Positions 33,707-42,972 are shown, counted from the stretch's first letter. The stretch is DNA of 64,000 nt from Planktosalinus sp963977065 (GCA_963977065.1 CAXBNF010000008.1:40832-104831), one strand, 5' to 3'. The notes: a model not told the origin generated them from the letters alone. Made by a program: numbers and translations.

Positions 33707-36114
33707 TAATTACGAAGTGGTTTTCCCGTCTTCAACATATGCTGTATTCGTTCCAGAGTTTTTCTTTCAGTACATAGTGACAGGAAGGCTTCGCGTTCCA
33801 GCTCTAATAGGTATTGTTCACTTACATAGCTGGCTTCACTTAAGTCTCCACCCGCCATGACATAGCCGAGTTTGTCGGCGATTTTTCGGTCGTGCTCGCT
33901 GATGTACTTACCAGCAACCATTTGGTCTGTGCCCACCAAGAACATTCCTAAAGCTTGTTTTCCAAGTACTTTTATATCTGTGCGCTCGATGGGTCTTGTG
34001 TAGCCGGCTTCTGCCAAGAGCAGTGCATGCTTTTTTGCTTCAGCGAGTTGGCGGTCTTTATTGACAACCACTAAATCTTTTCCTTTTTGAAGGATACCCA
34101 GGTCAAAGGCTTCATAAGCTGAAGTCGCTACTTTTGCCATACCGATGGTCAGGAAGTATTCGCGTAACACATTTAATTCAACATCATCTTTTTTAAAAGT
34201 GTCTGCAGCACGTACCGTCATTTCTTTAGAACCAGCACCACCGGGAATGACTCCCACACCAAATTCTACCAAACCAATGTATGTTTCTGCGGCAGCAATC
34301 ACTTTGTCGGCGTGCATACTCATTTCACAGGCACCACCCAAAGACATTCCATGCGGAGCAACAATCACCGGAATAGAGGAGTAGCGAACCCGCATGACAG
34401 TGTCCTGAAAATATTTGATAGCCATATTGAGCTCATCATATTCCTGCTCTGCAGCCATCATAAAGATCATCCCGATGTTGGCACCCACAGAGAAATTGGA
34501 TGCCTGATTGCCAATCACGAGTCCGTCATATTCTTTTTCAGCCAGGTCTATGGCTTTATTGATTCCGGCGAGCACGCCTTCACCAATCGTATTCATCTTG
34601 CTCTGGAATTCCAGATTGATAATACCGTCACCCAGATCCTGAATGATTGCTTCTTTATTGCTCCATACTTTTTTGCTTTCGCGAATGTTGTTCAGGATGA
34701 TAAAAGCATCTTGTCCGGGCACTTTGGTTTGTGTTTTCTCAGGAATGTCATAATAATAGGTAGCTCCTTCTTTAACGGAATAAAATGACTTATTCCCGGA
34801 AGACAACATTTCATTTACCCAGGCTGCAGCCTGAAGTCCTTCAGCCTTGATGAGTTCGAGACCTTTTTCCACCCCGATGGAATCCCATATTTCAAAGGGG
34901 CCGTTTTCCCAGCCAAAACCGGCTTTCATCGCGTCGTCTATTTTGTAGAGTTCGTCTGATATTTCAGGGATACGGTTGGAGACGTAGGCAAACATACCTG
35001 CAAAGTTCTTGCGGTAGAATTCGCCTGCTTTGTCATCGCCGTCCACCAGTACCGGAAATCGGTCAATGGGTTTGTCAATCGTTTTTGTTTTTTCAAGGGT
35101 AGCAAAGTTTGCTTTTTTTGTTGATTGATATTCCAGGGTGTTGAGGTTAAGCTCTTTGATTTCGCTGCTGCCGTCCTCATTTTTTACTTTTTTGTAGAAT
35201 CCTTGTCCGGTTTTGCTTCCCAGCCATTTGTTTTCTACCATTTTTTCAATGAAATCCGGTAATTTAAATAGGTCGTGGGCTTCGTCTTCTTTACAATTAT
35301 CATAAATTCCGTTAGCAACGTGCACCAGTGTATCAAGTCCCACAACATCAACGGTTCTGAAAGTGGCTGATTTTGGACGACCAATAACTGGGCCGGTGAG
35401 TTTGTCAACTTCGGTGACAGTAAGTCCCATTTCTTTTACTTGGTGGAACAAGCTCTGAATGCCGAAAATACCGATGCGGTTACCAATAAAAGCAGGAGTA
35501 TCTTTCGCTATAACTGATGTTTTTCCAAGGAACTTTTCACCATACTCATTTAAGAAATCCAAAACTTCCTTAGAAGTATCCGGTCCGGGAATGATTTCAA
35601 AGAGTTTCAGGTAGCGCGGCGGATTGAAAAAGTGGGTTCCGCAGAAATGCTTTTTAAAATCGTCACTTCGGCCTTCATTCATAAACTTGATAGGAATTCC
35701 AGAAGTATTTGAAGTAATAAGTGTGCCCGGTGTGCGGTGTTTTTCCAAATTGTCAAATACTTGTTTTTTGATGTCTAGTCGCTCAATGACCACTTCGATG
35801 ATCCAATCGGCATCTTTTACTTTGGCGATGTCGTCTTCAAGATTACCTGTAGTGATGCGATTGGCAAAACTTTTGTGATAGACCGGTGAGGGTTTGGACT
35901 TGATAGCTTCTTGAAGCGATTCGTTTACCAAGCGGTCTCTCACAACTTTGTCTTCAAGAGTGAGTCCTTTTTTCTTTTCAATGTCATTCAGTTCTCGTGG
36001 AATGATGTCAAGCAGGAGCACTTTTACGCCAATGTTTGCAAAGTGCAGTGCAATACCGCTTCCCATAATTCCGGAGCCAATAACGGCTACTTTGTTAATT
36101 CTACGTTTACTCAT
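33706..36114 (-). CDS. fadB: 3-hydroxyacyl-CoA dehydrogenase / enoyl-CoA hydratase fusion
   Basis: An 802-residue bifunctional beta-oxidation enzyme. The N-terminal NAD-binding dehydrogenase (VAVIGSGIMGSGIALHFAN; GTHFFNPPRYLKLFEII; FIGNRIGIF) is followed by a second dehydrogenase C-terminal-like domain and then an enoyl-CoA hydratase/isomerase domain (from about 500; HGMSLGGACEMSMHAD and GVGVIPGGAGSKEM). The order is the reverse of E. coli FadB, where hydratase comes first. It overlaps the MarR gene by 8 bp. Its stop codon (TAG, complement at 33706-33708) lies inside the right repeat array of the deleted element, so the insertion reaches the coding end. The gene symbol denotes function, not orthology to E. 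coli. Confidence 0.94.
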   Translation of the reverse strand: MSKRRINKVAVIGSGIMGSGIALHFANIGVKVLLLDIIPRELNDIEKKKGLTLEDKVVRDRLVNESLQEAIKSKPSPVYHKSFANRITTGNLEDDIAKVKDADWIIEVVIERLDIKKQVFDNLEKHRTPGTLITSNTSGIPIKFMNEGRSDDFKKHFCGTHFFNPPRYLKLFEIIPGPDTSKEVLDFLNEYGEKFLGKTSVIAKDTPAFIGNRIGIFGIQSLFHQVKEMGLTVTEVDKLTGPVIGRPKSATFRTVDVVGLDTLVHVANGIYDNCKEDEAHDLFKLPDFIEKMVENKWLGSKTGQGFYKKVKNEDGSSEIKELNLNTLEYQSTKKANFATLEKTKTIDKPIDRFPVLVDGDDKAGEFYRKNFAGMFAYVSNRIPEISDELYKIDDAMKAGFGWENGPFEIWDSIGVEKGLELIKAEGLQAAAWVNEMLSSGNKSFYSVKEGATYYYDIPEKTQTKVPGQDAFIILNNIRESKKVWSNKEAIIQDLGDGIINLEFQSKMNTIGEGVLAGINKAIDLAEKEYDGLVIGNQASNFSVGANIGMIFMMAAEQEYDELNMAIKYFQDTVMRVRYSSIPVIVAPHGMSLGGACEMSMHADKVIAAAETYIGLVEFGVGVIPGGAGSKEMTVRAADTFKKDDVELNVLREYFLTIGMAKVATSAYEAFDLGILQKGKDLVVVNKDRQLAEAKKHALLLAEAGYTRPIERTDIKVLGKQALGMFLVGTDQMVAGKYISEHDRKIADKLGYVMAGGDLSEASYVSEQYLLELEREAFLSLCTERKTLERIQHMLKTGKPLRN

Positions 36115-36568
36115 ATTTTTTAAAAACTAATTCGTTTGTATATACTTTTTTATTGGAAATCATTTCGTTGATGGTATCAGTAACTTCAAAGAAGTGTTTC
36201 AGTTTTTCTTCTGAAATATTGTTTTTCACAGCTTCATTAAACTGAAGCACCCGGTCTTTGGAATATTCTCTTTTTTCTTTACCGAAATCGGTAAGGTAGA
36301 TAAGCACTCCTCTGCCGTCATCAGGATTAGGTTTTCTGATAATTAAACCACGCTCTTCCATCGATTTTAAGGTCCTGGAAAGACTGGTAGCTTCCATTCC
36401 CATACGGGGGCCTAATGAGGTGGAAGGTGTGCCTTCTTCCGGGTCAATACTTAAAAGGGCAAAGCCGGTAGCCATCGTACTTTCAAATTTGGCAGCTTCC
36501 TCATTGTACATTCTTGTGACTGCTTGCCAGGTTGTTCTTAACACGTAATCGATTGTTTTTTCTTTCAT
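36107..36568 (-). CDS. MarR-family transcriptional regulator
   Basis: A 153-residue winged-helix regulator. The recognition region is GPRMGMEATSLSRTLKSMEERGLIIRKPNPDDGRGVLIYLTD (helices 3-4 and the wing with DDGRG). It is the first gene of the fad operon, overlapping fadB by 8 bp, so it probably represses this operon and responds to an acyl-CoA or fatty acid. A candidate 20-bp palindromic operator lies at 36646-36665, 78 bp upstream of the start. The ligand is inference. Confidence 0.92.
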   Translation of the reverse strand: MKEKTIDYVLRTTWQAVTRMYNEEAAKFESTMATGFALLSIDPEEGTPSTSLGPRMGMEATSLSRTLKSMEERGLIIRKPNPDDGRGVLIYLTDFGKEKREYSKDRVLQFNEAVKNNISEEKLKHFFEVTDTINEMISNKKVYTNELVFKKYE

Positions 36569-36645
36569 TTTCCTTTTATAGAACCACTCTCATTAAAGGA
36601 AAGGGTTTTTTTATTTAAATAATGGGATTGTAAATATACAAAAAA

Positions 36646-36665
36646 TTACTATGCACGCATAATAA
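36646..36665. promoter_or_regulatory. Candidate MarR operator (imperfect 20-bp palindrome)
   Basis: TTACTATGCACGCATAATAA: arms TTAcTATGC / GCATAaTAA match at 8 of 10 positions, with ATGC-n2-GCAT at the centre. It is the most symmetrical sequence between the MarR gene and the upstream terminator. The minus-strand TATATTTA a few bases downstream could be the -7 box it blocks. Confidence 0.5.
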
Positions 36666-36689
36666 ATGTATAAAAAAATACAAGGAATA

Positions 36690-36715
36690 AAAAACTCCTC
36701 ACGGTGGAGGAGTTT
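36690..36715 (-). terminator. Rho-independent terminator after the small membrane protein gene
   Basis: Perfect 9-bp stem AAACTCCTC / GAGGAGTTT with a 6-nt loop; on the minus strand it ends in a T run. It separates the membrane protein gene (36741) from the fad operon. Confidence 0.85.
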
Positions 36716-36740
36716 GATTGTAAAAAAAATAGTGATTGAT

Positions 36741-37133
36741 CTAACCTAGTTTTCCATTTATTGAGCCAATTATAGCTCCAATAATTGCAGTGGATACTAT
36801 TGTTACAAGCAGATCTAATGCAGCCATTTCATAAGTTGCTTCAGGCATCATAGCCATGTTAAAAAAGTTAAAAAACAGACCGATAAAAAGTCCGATAACA
36901 GCACCGGCACTTGCTCCTGAAGCTGCCGTACTAATTTGTGCCCATTTTGTAAATAAATAGGCAATGAACAAGCCATAAGTTAAACATCCTAAGAGAATGA
37001 AGATCATTGTGTTTGAAGTCATTTCGGGCTGGGGAAAGAAATCTTTAAGAAGAATTCCATAAAACAGCCATCCAAGAAGGTAATAAACAATACCTCCTAC
37101 AATTCCGGAAACTAAAAAATTTTTTGTTTTCAT
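36741..37133 (-). CDS. four-helix small membrane protein of unknown function
   Basis: A 130-residue hydrophobic protein with four predicted transmembrane segments (about 7-28, 44-63, 73-95 and 105-126), the last two glycine- and isoleucine-rich (GASAGAVIGLFIGLFFNFF, IVSTAIIGAIIGSINGKLG). A FYGILLKDFFPQP loop follows helix 1. It somewhat resembles DUF1761-type proteins, but I cannot assign a family with confidence. It has its own terminator and lies between the acyl-CoA ligase and MarR genes; no functional link to fatty acid metabolism is evident. Confidence 0.75.
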   Translation of the reverse strand: MKTKNFLVSGIVGGIVYYLLGWLFYGILLKDFFPQPEMTSNTMIFILLGCLTYGLFIAYLFTKWAQISTAASGASAGAVIGLFIGLFFNFFNMAMMPEATYEMAALDLLVTIVSTAIIGAIIGSINGKLG

Positions 37134-37266
37134 TTTTTTTGGCTTTTATTAGTTAGTTGATACTAAATGTATTAAAAAGTTGTGTAAAAACTATTTTTTA
37201 ATGCCAAAATATTACGAAATAACGAATATTCTTGAATTTTGAAGAGTTCTTATATTGGGATTTATT

Positions 37267-39042
37267 TTATTGATTGTAAATTTTTTCATATAAATCCTTA
37301 TACCGTTCTTTCACCACGCGTCGTTTTAATTTCATAGTGGGAGTGAGGTGACCGGCATCTACTGTCCACAATTCCGGGGTGAGTTCAAAACGTTTTATTT
37401 TTTCCCAATTTCCAAAACGTTCATTAAATGTATCCACTTCTTCCTGAATACGGGCAATGACTTTTTCATTGTTACAAAGTTCTTCCAGTGAATTACCGAG
37501 GTCTATTTTTTTGCGTTTAGCCCATTCTTTTACGAAATCAAAACTGGGTTGAATAAAAGCTGCCGGCATTTTTTCGCCATCGCCAATTACCATTATTTGC
37601 TCAATAAACAGCGATTGTTTCATGGCATTTTCAAGCAACTGCGGAGCAATGTATTTTCCGCCGCTGGTCTTGAACATTTCTTTTTTGCGGTCGGTAATTT
37701 TTAAGAAACCATCTGCATCTATTTCTCCAATATCGCCGGTGTGAAAGTAGTCACCGGTCATAACTTCAGCGGTTTTTTCCGGGTCTTTGTAATAGCCCAT
37801 CATTACATTGGGACCTTTACAAAGGATTTCACCGTCTTCGGCAATTTTAACTTCTACGTTTGAAATCGTTTTTCCAACGGTTCCTACTCTGAATAAACCA
37901 TTTCGCATGTCATTCACTGAAATTACAGGAGAGGTTTCTGTTAAGCCATAGCCTTCCATAACCGGTATTCCTGCAGCTGCAAAAACTCTTGCCAACCTGG
38001 GTTGTAGAGCGGCACTTCCTGAAACCATTACATCAAGGTTTCCACCCAAGGCTTCTTTCCATTTGCTGAAGATAAGTTTTCGGGCGAGTTTTAGTTTGGT
38101 TTCATACCACCAGCCATTGGCTCCATATGGTTCATATTTTAAGCCCAATTCAACTGCCCAAAAGAAAAGACTCTTTTTAATGCCTGTTAAATCGGTTCCT
38201 TTTGCATAAATCTTGTCATATACTTTTTCGAGTAATCGAGGGACAACAGACATCACATTGGGATGTACTTCTTTTAAGTTATCACTAATTTTTTCTATGG
38301 ATTCAGCAAAATAAATTGAAACAGAGTGATACTGATAGATATAGAGAATAACGCGTTCAAAAATATGGCAGACGGGCAAAAAGCTCATTGCTCTTGATTT
38401 GCCTTCAGGAACGGGTATGCGGGGAGCGCTATCTAATACATTAGAGACTATGTTATTGTGTGAGAGCATAACACCTTTGGGTCTTCCTGTGGTTCCTGAA
38501 GTGTATATGATGGTTGCCAAATCCATCTCATTGACTTCGTTTTTTCTGGTTTCTACTTCATCTTGATTGGAATCATCACTTCCTTGTTTAACAACTTCTT
38601 CCCAGTTTTTACAACCAGGAATAGTATCAAAAGAAAACACTTCTTTTAGTTTGGGTACGTTATTTTTAATGGCCATTACTTTGTCATAGACTTCCTGGTC
38701 TGATACAAAACAGTAAATGGATTCTGAGTGATTTAAAATATATTCATAATCTTCTTCACTAATGGTGGGGTAAATGGGAATGGTTTGTGCACCTGTTTGT
38801 AGCACCCCAATATCCATAATGCTCCATTCAGTGCGGTTGTTTGTGGAAATGAGCGCTATTTTATCGTTTTTGTTGATTCCCATTCTTAATAAACCACGGG
38901 AAACTGCATTTGCCTTGTTAATAAATTCCTGTGTGGAGGTTTTTACCCAATCATCACCATATTTGGTAACTAGGCAATCGGGCAGATTGTTTTTTGAAAG
39001 TTGGTAATAGGGGAAATCAAAAAGTCGGGTGATATTATTCAT
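37267..39042 (-). CDS. long-chain fatty acid--CoA ligase (AMP-dependent)
   Basis: A 591-residue adenylating enzyme that activates fatty acids to acyl-CoA. The AMP-binding P-loop reads IIYTSGTTGRPKGVMLSH, followed by PVCHIFER, GYGLTETSPVIS, GDYFHTGDIGE and DRKKEMFKTSGGKYIAPQ (A8 hinge with the catalytic Lys region). Length and motifs match the bacterial long-chain ligase clade with a long C-terminal subdomain. It supplies substrate to the neighbouring beta-oxidation operon but is a separate transcription unit. A 10-bp inverted repeat starts 4 bp upstream of its ATG. Confidence 0.95.
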   Translation of the reverse strand: MNNITRLFDFPYYQLSKNNLPDCLVTKYGDDWVKTSTQEFINKANAVSRGLLRMGINKNDKIALISTNNRTEWSIMDIGVLQTGAQTIPIYPTISEEDYEYILNHSESIYCFVSDQEVYDKVMAIKNNVPKLKEVFSFDTIPGCKNWEEVVKQGSDDSNQDEVETRKNEVNEMDLATIIYTSGTTGRPKGVMLSHNNIVSNVLDSAPRIPVPEGKSRAMSFLPVCHIFERVILYIYQYHSVSIYFAESIEKISDNLKEVHPNVMSVVPRLLEKVYDKIYAKGTDLTGIKKSLFFWAVELGLKYEPYGANGWWYETKLKLARKLIFSKWKEALGGNLDVMVSGSAALQPRLARVFAAAGIPVMEGYGLTETSPVISVNDMRNGLFRVGTVGKTISNVEVKIAEDGEILCKGPNVMMGYYKDPEKTAEVMTGDYFHTGDIGEIDADGFLKITDRKKEMFKTSGGKYIAPQLLENAMKQSLFIEQIMVIGDGEKMPAAFIQPSFDFVKEWAKRKKIDLGNSLEELCNNEKVIARIQEEVDTFNERFGNWEKIKRFELTPELWTVDAGHLTPTMKLKRRVVKERYKDLYEKIYNQ

Positions 39043-39045
39043 CTG

Positions 39046-39073
39046 TTTCTTATTTGTAATGCAAAATAAGAAA
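39046..39073. repeat. Perfect inverted repeat in the acyl-CoA ligase leader
   Basis: Arms TTTCTTATTT and AAATAAGAAA (10 bp perfect) around an 8-nt spacer, ending 4 bp from the start codon at 39042. It is not followed by a T tract on the minus strand, so a terminator for the LytTR gene is unlikely; an operator is possible. Confidence 0.5.
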
Positions 39074-39116
39074 AAATGATGGAGTTTTAAGAATTATGAA
39101 AAAAAAGAAAGTGTTT

Positions 39117-39866
39117 CTATTGGTTCATATGCATCGCCTCCAGGAATAACTCTTTCTTTCCTCTTGAAATACTTACGATATCATCATTATTCATAACAAT
39201 ATAGCCGCCATCTGCTTTTACATATTTTTTCACTTCCTTGAGATTGATAAGAAAACTGTTGTGAACTCGCATAAAGTGGTTTTCAATTAACAAGCTTTCA
39301 TATTCTTTTAAATGTTTACTCACTAAAAGTTTTTTATTGGTATTTAATACAAATGTTGTGTAAGAACCTCCTGCTTCACAATATAAAATATCTGAGGTAT
39401 TAATAAATTCAAAGCCTTCTGAGGTTGCAAGGCAAATTTTAGTAAGGCTGGGTTGTTTGATATTCTGTAAAAGTGTTTTGAGCTGTTTGTTATAATCACC
39501 TTTATTTTTGGCTATTTTGACTTTTTCTACAGCCTCTTGAAGTTCTTCTAAATCTATGGGTTTTAATAAATAATCAAGCGAACTAAATTTTACTGCTTTG
39601 ATGGCATACTGGTCAAAAGCCGTTGTAAAGACAACTTCAAAATTGATTTCGGGAAGCTGGGTGAGGATGTCAAAACCAGTACCTGTTTGAAGCTCAATGT
39701 CCAAAAAAACAACATCTGGATTTGAGGCAGGAATTAACTCGAGTGCCTCTTGAATGTTTGCTGCCAAAGCAAGAATTTCAACACCTTTACAAAAGTTTTC
39801 CAGAAGGTTTTTAAGTGTTTCCCTACTGTGTTTTTCATCATCAACAATTACGGCTGTTATTCTCAT
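39117..39866 (-). CDS. LytTR-family response regulator
   Basis: A 249-residue response regulator. The receiver domain has VDDEKHSRETL (acidic pocket), DVVFLDIELQTG (phospho-acceptor Asp55 or nearby), TTAFDQYAIKAVKFSSLDYLLKPI (conserved Thr and Lys). The C-terminal LytTR DNA-binding domain (about 145-245) has LATSEGFEFINTSDILYCEAGG, KHLKEYE and FMRVHNSFLINLKEVKKY, then GGYIVMNNDDIVSISRGKKELF. It follows the LytS-type kinase gene by 12 bp, so the two form a cognate pair. Confidence 0.95.
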   Translation of the reverse strand: MRITAVIVDDEKHSRETLKNLLENFCKGVEILALAANIQEALELIPASNPDVVFLDIELQTGTGFDILTQLPEINFEVVFTTAFDQYAIKAVKFSSLDYLLKPIDLEELQEAVEKVKIAKNKGDYNKQLKTLLQNIKQPSLTKICLATSEGFEFINTSDILYCEAGGSYTTFVLNTNKKLLVSKHLKEYESLLIENHFMRVHNSFLINLKEVKKYVKADGGYIVMNNDDIVSISRGKKELFLEAMHMNQ

Positions 39867-39878
39867 CTTATATTAGGT

Positions 39879-41717
39879 TTAATCGATTTGTATTTTTATA
39901 ATCACTTTAGTTCCTGCGGCTTCACCATTTTCATCGACTTTGTCTATGATTGTGATATTGTTTTCATCACCTTCATTTTGTATTTGAAGTCGTTTTTGAG
40001 TTACTTCTATTCCTCTTGACTTTTTTTCAGATTTTAAGAATGGTTTTATTTTTTGTGAGGCTTCTCTACCAATTCCGTTGTCATCAATTTCACATACCAA
40101 ATTGTTTTCTTCTTTTCTGAATAAAACATGAAGTTTTTTGTCATCTTCCTTTTTACTCAATAAACCGTGTAGTAACGCATTTTCAATAAAGGGCTGGACA
40201 ATAAGAATGGGAACTTCAACCACATCAGGGTTCAAGTTTTTATGAACTTCAATAGAAAATTCAAAGGCATTGTCAAATCGCAAAGATTCCAGTTCGAGAT
40301 ATTTATGAAGCAGGTTAATTTCTTCAGAAAGCAGGATGTTTTTTTCGATAGAGCTTTCCAATAAATTTCTCATAAGCAAACTAAATTTGTTGAGGTATTT
40401 TATGGCTGCATCTTTTTTATCTGAAATAATTAAATGCTGAATGGAATTAAGAGAATTAAAAATAAAATGGGGGTTCATTTGAGCTCTCAAGGCACTAATT
40501 TTGTTTTCATAGGCTGTATGTTCCAAAAGTATTTTTTCCTGATTGGCCATTTTCAATTTATAATTTAAACCCAAACCAAACAGAAGTACTTCTATCGCTG
40601 CTCCGGTAATCATATAATTTTTATCAAGTGTAAACAGCATAATTAGTGAACCGGCCAGAAATGCCAATGAACCAAAAATGATAAAATAAGCAAGTTTGTT
40701 TTTTGCATAAAGAAAAAGATAAATAAATGCTCCTATGGCAAAAATTGACATCACAAGGCGATGAATGGTCATTATTATATGATGGAAATCAAACTCAAAC
40801 GTAAAGACAGTTAATGTTGCAGCAACAATGAATCCCATCAAAACATAACTTATGCTATGAATAGCGGTATTTAGTTTTGGATAATTCATTGAAGTATTCA
40901 GATAATGCTTGGCAAAGGCCACATAAAATAAGTTGATAAAAATTTGAAGAACAGAATGTGTCCAAAAAGCAATTAGTGTTATTTCTTTATTGATATACTC
41001 TTCAATACCAAAAGCACTTTTTCCCAAATTCAAAAGCAGACTTAAAATAAAAAGCGAATAGAATAAAAAATCAAGCCGATTTGAAGTGAAATAAGTAATT
41101 AATGAAAAGATAAAAATAAAAAGGAATGCTCCAACAAACAGATAAACCGGTATGCTTTTATTTATGTCTTTTGTAGTGAAAAAGTTTGTTTTTGTTTGGT
41201 AGTGGTTATAGTCAATTAATTTTATTTGAATTTTACTTAACTTTTGTCCAGGTGCTAATTTTTTTATTTTTAAAAAAAGGTATTGACCATCTATCAAGTT
41301 ATTTTTTGTAATTAAAACACCATTGATGGGCTCTTTGTTTTCCTTAGATTTAATTCTGTTTAAATAGCCAAAATCTTTTTTGGAGATAGAGCCATTATTA
41401 ATAAAAAATAGCGAAGATTCCATAAACTTTCGGGTGTATAAAAACCACAGGGAGTCTTTATCTAAGGTATTTAAATGCCGGGAAAAGTCAATTTTTAACC
41501 AATAAGAATCATGTTTTGATGTTTTTAATTTAGGATTTAATTGATCTTTAAATTTTACTTGTTTGGTTAATAAGGTTTCTATAGATGTGGTATCATTAAT
41601 TGAATGATAGATCATATAGTCAATATCAATCTGCTTTTCAAATTGTGAATATATAGGCGTATAGTACACAACTATGAGTGTAAATACAAAACTTATAAAC
41701 AACTTATTTTTATTCAT
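39879..41717 (-). CDS. LytS-type sensor histidine kinase with 7TM-DISM region
   Basis: A 612-residue membrane kinase. A Sec signal (SFVFTLIVVYYTPIYS) leads to an extracellular jelly-roll region (about 25-180), seven transmembrane helices (about 185-385, 7TMR-DISM-like) and a cytoplasmic His_kinase domain: ALRAQMNPHFIFNSLNSIQHL with the phospho-accepting His, N-box IENALLHGLL and DDNGIGREAS (ATP lid), ending in AAGTKVIIKIQI. It should phosphorylate the LytTR regulator encoded 12 bp downstream. The ligand of the jelly-roll region is unknown. The preceding gene (41721) encodes a second kinase 3 bp upstream. Confidence 0.95.
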   Translation of the reverse strand: MNKNKLFISFVFTLIVVYYTPIYSQFEKQIDIDYMIYHSINDTTSIETLLTKQVKFKDQLNPKLKTSKHDSYWLKIDFSRHLNTLDKDSLWFLYTRKFMESSLFFINNGSISKKDFGYLNRIKSKENKEPINGVLITKNNLIDGQYLFLKIKKLAPGQKLSKIQIKLIDYNHYQTKTNFFTTKDINKSIPVYLFVGAFLFIFIFSLITYFTSNRLDFLFYSLFILSLLLNLGKSAFGIEEYINKEITLIAFWTHSVLQIFINLFYVAFAKHYLNTSMNYPKLNTAIHSISYVLMGFIVAATLTVFTFEFDFHHIIMTIHRLVMSIFAIGAFIYLFLYAKNKLAYFIIFGSLAFLAGSLIMLFTLDKNYMITGAAIEVLLFGLGLNYKLKMANQEKILLEHTAYENKISALRAQMNPHFIFNSLNSIQHLIISDKKDAAIKYLNKFSLLMRNLLESSIEKNILLSEEINLLHKYLELESLRFDNAFEFSIEVHKNLNPDVVEVPILIVQPFIENALLHGLLSKKEDDKKLHVLFRKEENNLVCEIDDNGIGREASQKIKPFLKSEKKSRGIEVTQKRLQIQNEGDENNITIIDKVDENGEAAGTKVIIKIQID

Positions 41718-41720
41718 TTT

Positions 41721-42917
41721 TTAAAGTATAATTGGAAAACCAATCACTATTGTACCACCGTTCTTTTTTTTATTTTTTTCAAAAACCACCTTTTTTTTGA
41801 TATCATAGTTTTTCAACCTTTTTAGTTTTCTTATTTGGTCCTGCCATTTCAATAATTGATTTCTGTATTCCGGAACATATTTCACTTTTTTCTCGTCAGT
41901 TAAATCATAGTTAAAATCAATTTTTACTTTAACTCTTTTCGTTTTAATAGAAACCTTTGTATTGATTGAAAAGTTTTTATATTGATTGAATATAGCGTGT
42001 TCAATAATATTTTCAAAAAGGGTTTGTAATACAAATGATGGTATCATTGGATCATTGTTTTTGAAATCCTCATTGATGGAAAAGGAATAAGAAACCTGAT
42101 CGTTATATCTTAACTTTTGCAAAGTCAGATATCTTTTTAGCATTTCTATTTCATCAGATAAATGTATCGTTTCGCTTTCAATATGTTTTAGGTAAAAACG
42201 AATGAGTTTACTAAAAACAGATAAGTAATTTAATGCAAGTTTCTGATTGCCGGAAGTTATAAAAAATTGTATTGCATTTAGCGCATTGAAAATAAAATGA
42301 GGGTTCATTTGTGACCTCAAAACCTTGAGTTTAAGATCAACCATTTCTTTTTGGGCACTCAACAGCTTTTCTTGTTCTTGTTTTACTTTATGTTCAAACC
42401 TAAGTTGGTTTAATTTTATACCGGTAATAGAGGCTATTGCTTTAAGGATACGTAAATGTTGTTTTGAAAAAAAGTCCTTTTCAGGGGATTCACAATCAAT
42501 CACCCCAATCACTTTATCATCTGCAAGTATGGGAACGCATATTTCAGAAAATCGCATTTCATCATCTATTAAATATCTTGGGTCTTTAGTTGTGTCATTA
42601 ATAATTTCTGCTTCACCGGTGATTGCAACATTTCCTGTAATCCCTTCGCCCAGTGATATACTTACGGGTTTATAAATTTCATAATCTTTTGGATTTTTGG
42701 GTCCATAGGCAGCGATTTGCTCAAGACATTTATTTTTATAATCCACCAGGTAAATTACACAGTCTATAAATCCAAGTTTAGCAATACAATTTTTAGCAAT
42801 GTCCCATAAGATTTCAGCTTCTGAATTTTTAGTATGAATCGCAGTGGTGAAGTAAATCAAAATTTCCTCAAATTGCTCAGTATTCAACCTTCCATTATTT
42901 GTTGTTTTTAAACTCAT
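41721..42917 (-). CDS. GAF-domain histidine-kinase-like protein with degenerate ATPase domain
   Basis: A 398-residue cytosolic protein. GAF domain about 18-165 (VSISLGEGITGNVAITGEAEIIND; ICVPILADDKVIGVIDCESP), a coiled-coil linker (KVKQEQEKLLSAQKEMVDLK), then LRSQMNPHFIFNALNAIQFF with the presumed phospho-His and an N-box ENIIEHAIFN. The ATP-binding region after the N-box lacks the DNGIG glycine box (VKIDFNYDLTDEKK instead) and the GRG/GL motif, so ATP binding is doubtful although GGTIVIGFPI retains a final strand. It is first in a three-gene operon with a functional LytS kinase and a LytTR regulator, and may modulate that pair. Confidence 0.88.
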   Translation of the reverse strand: MSLKTTNNGRLNTEQFEEILIYFTTAIHTKNSEAEILWDIAKNCIAKLGFIDCVIYLVDYKNKCLEQIAAYGPKNPKDYEIYKPVSISLGEGITGNVAITGEAEIINDTTKDPRYLIDDEMRFSEICVPILADDKVIGVIDCESPEKDFFSKQHLRILKAIASITGIKLNQLRFEHKVKQEQEKLLSAQKEMVDLKLKVLRSQMNPHFIFNALNAIQFFITSGNQKLALNYLSVFSKLIRFYLKHIESETIHLSDEIEMLKRYLTLQKLRYNDQVSYSFSINEDFKNNDPMIPSFVLQTLFENIIEHAIFNQYKNFSINTKVSIKTKRVKVKIDFNYDLTDEKKVKYVPEYRNQLLKWQDQIRKLKRLKNYDIKKKVVFEKNKKKNGGTIVIGFPIIL

Positions 42918-42972
42918 CTTTTCAATTTAATATCTAAGAAATCGTTTTAAATGTAATTATTTTATTGAAATT

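Noticed and set aside
34312..34788. Open frames antisense to the fadB-type gene (158 residues and others)
   Set aside because: They have no recognisable motifs, lie in the codon shadow of a conserved gene, and overlap it fully.
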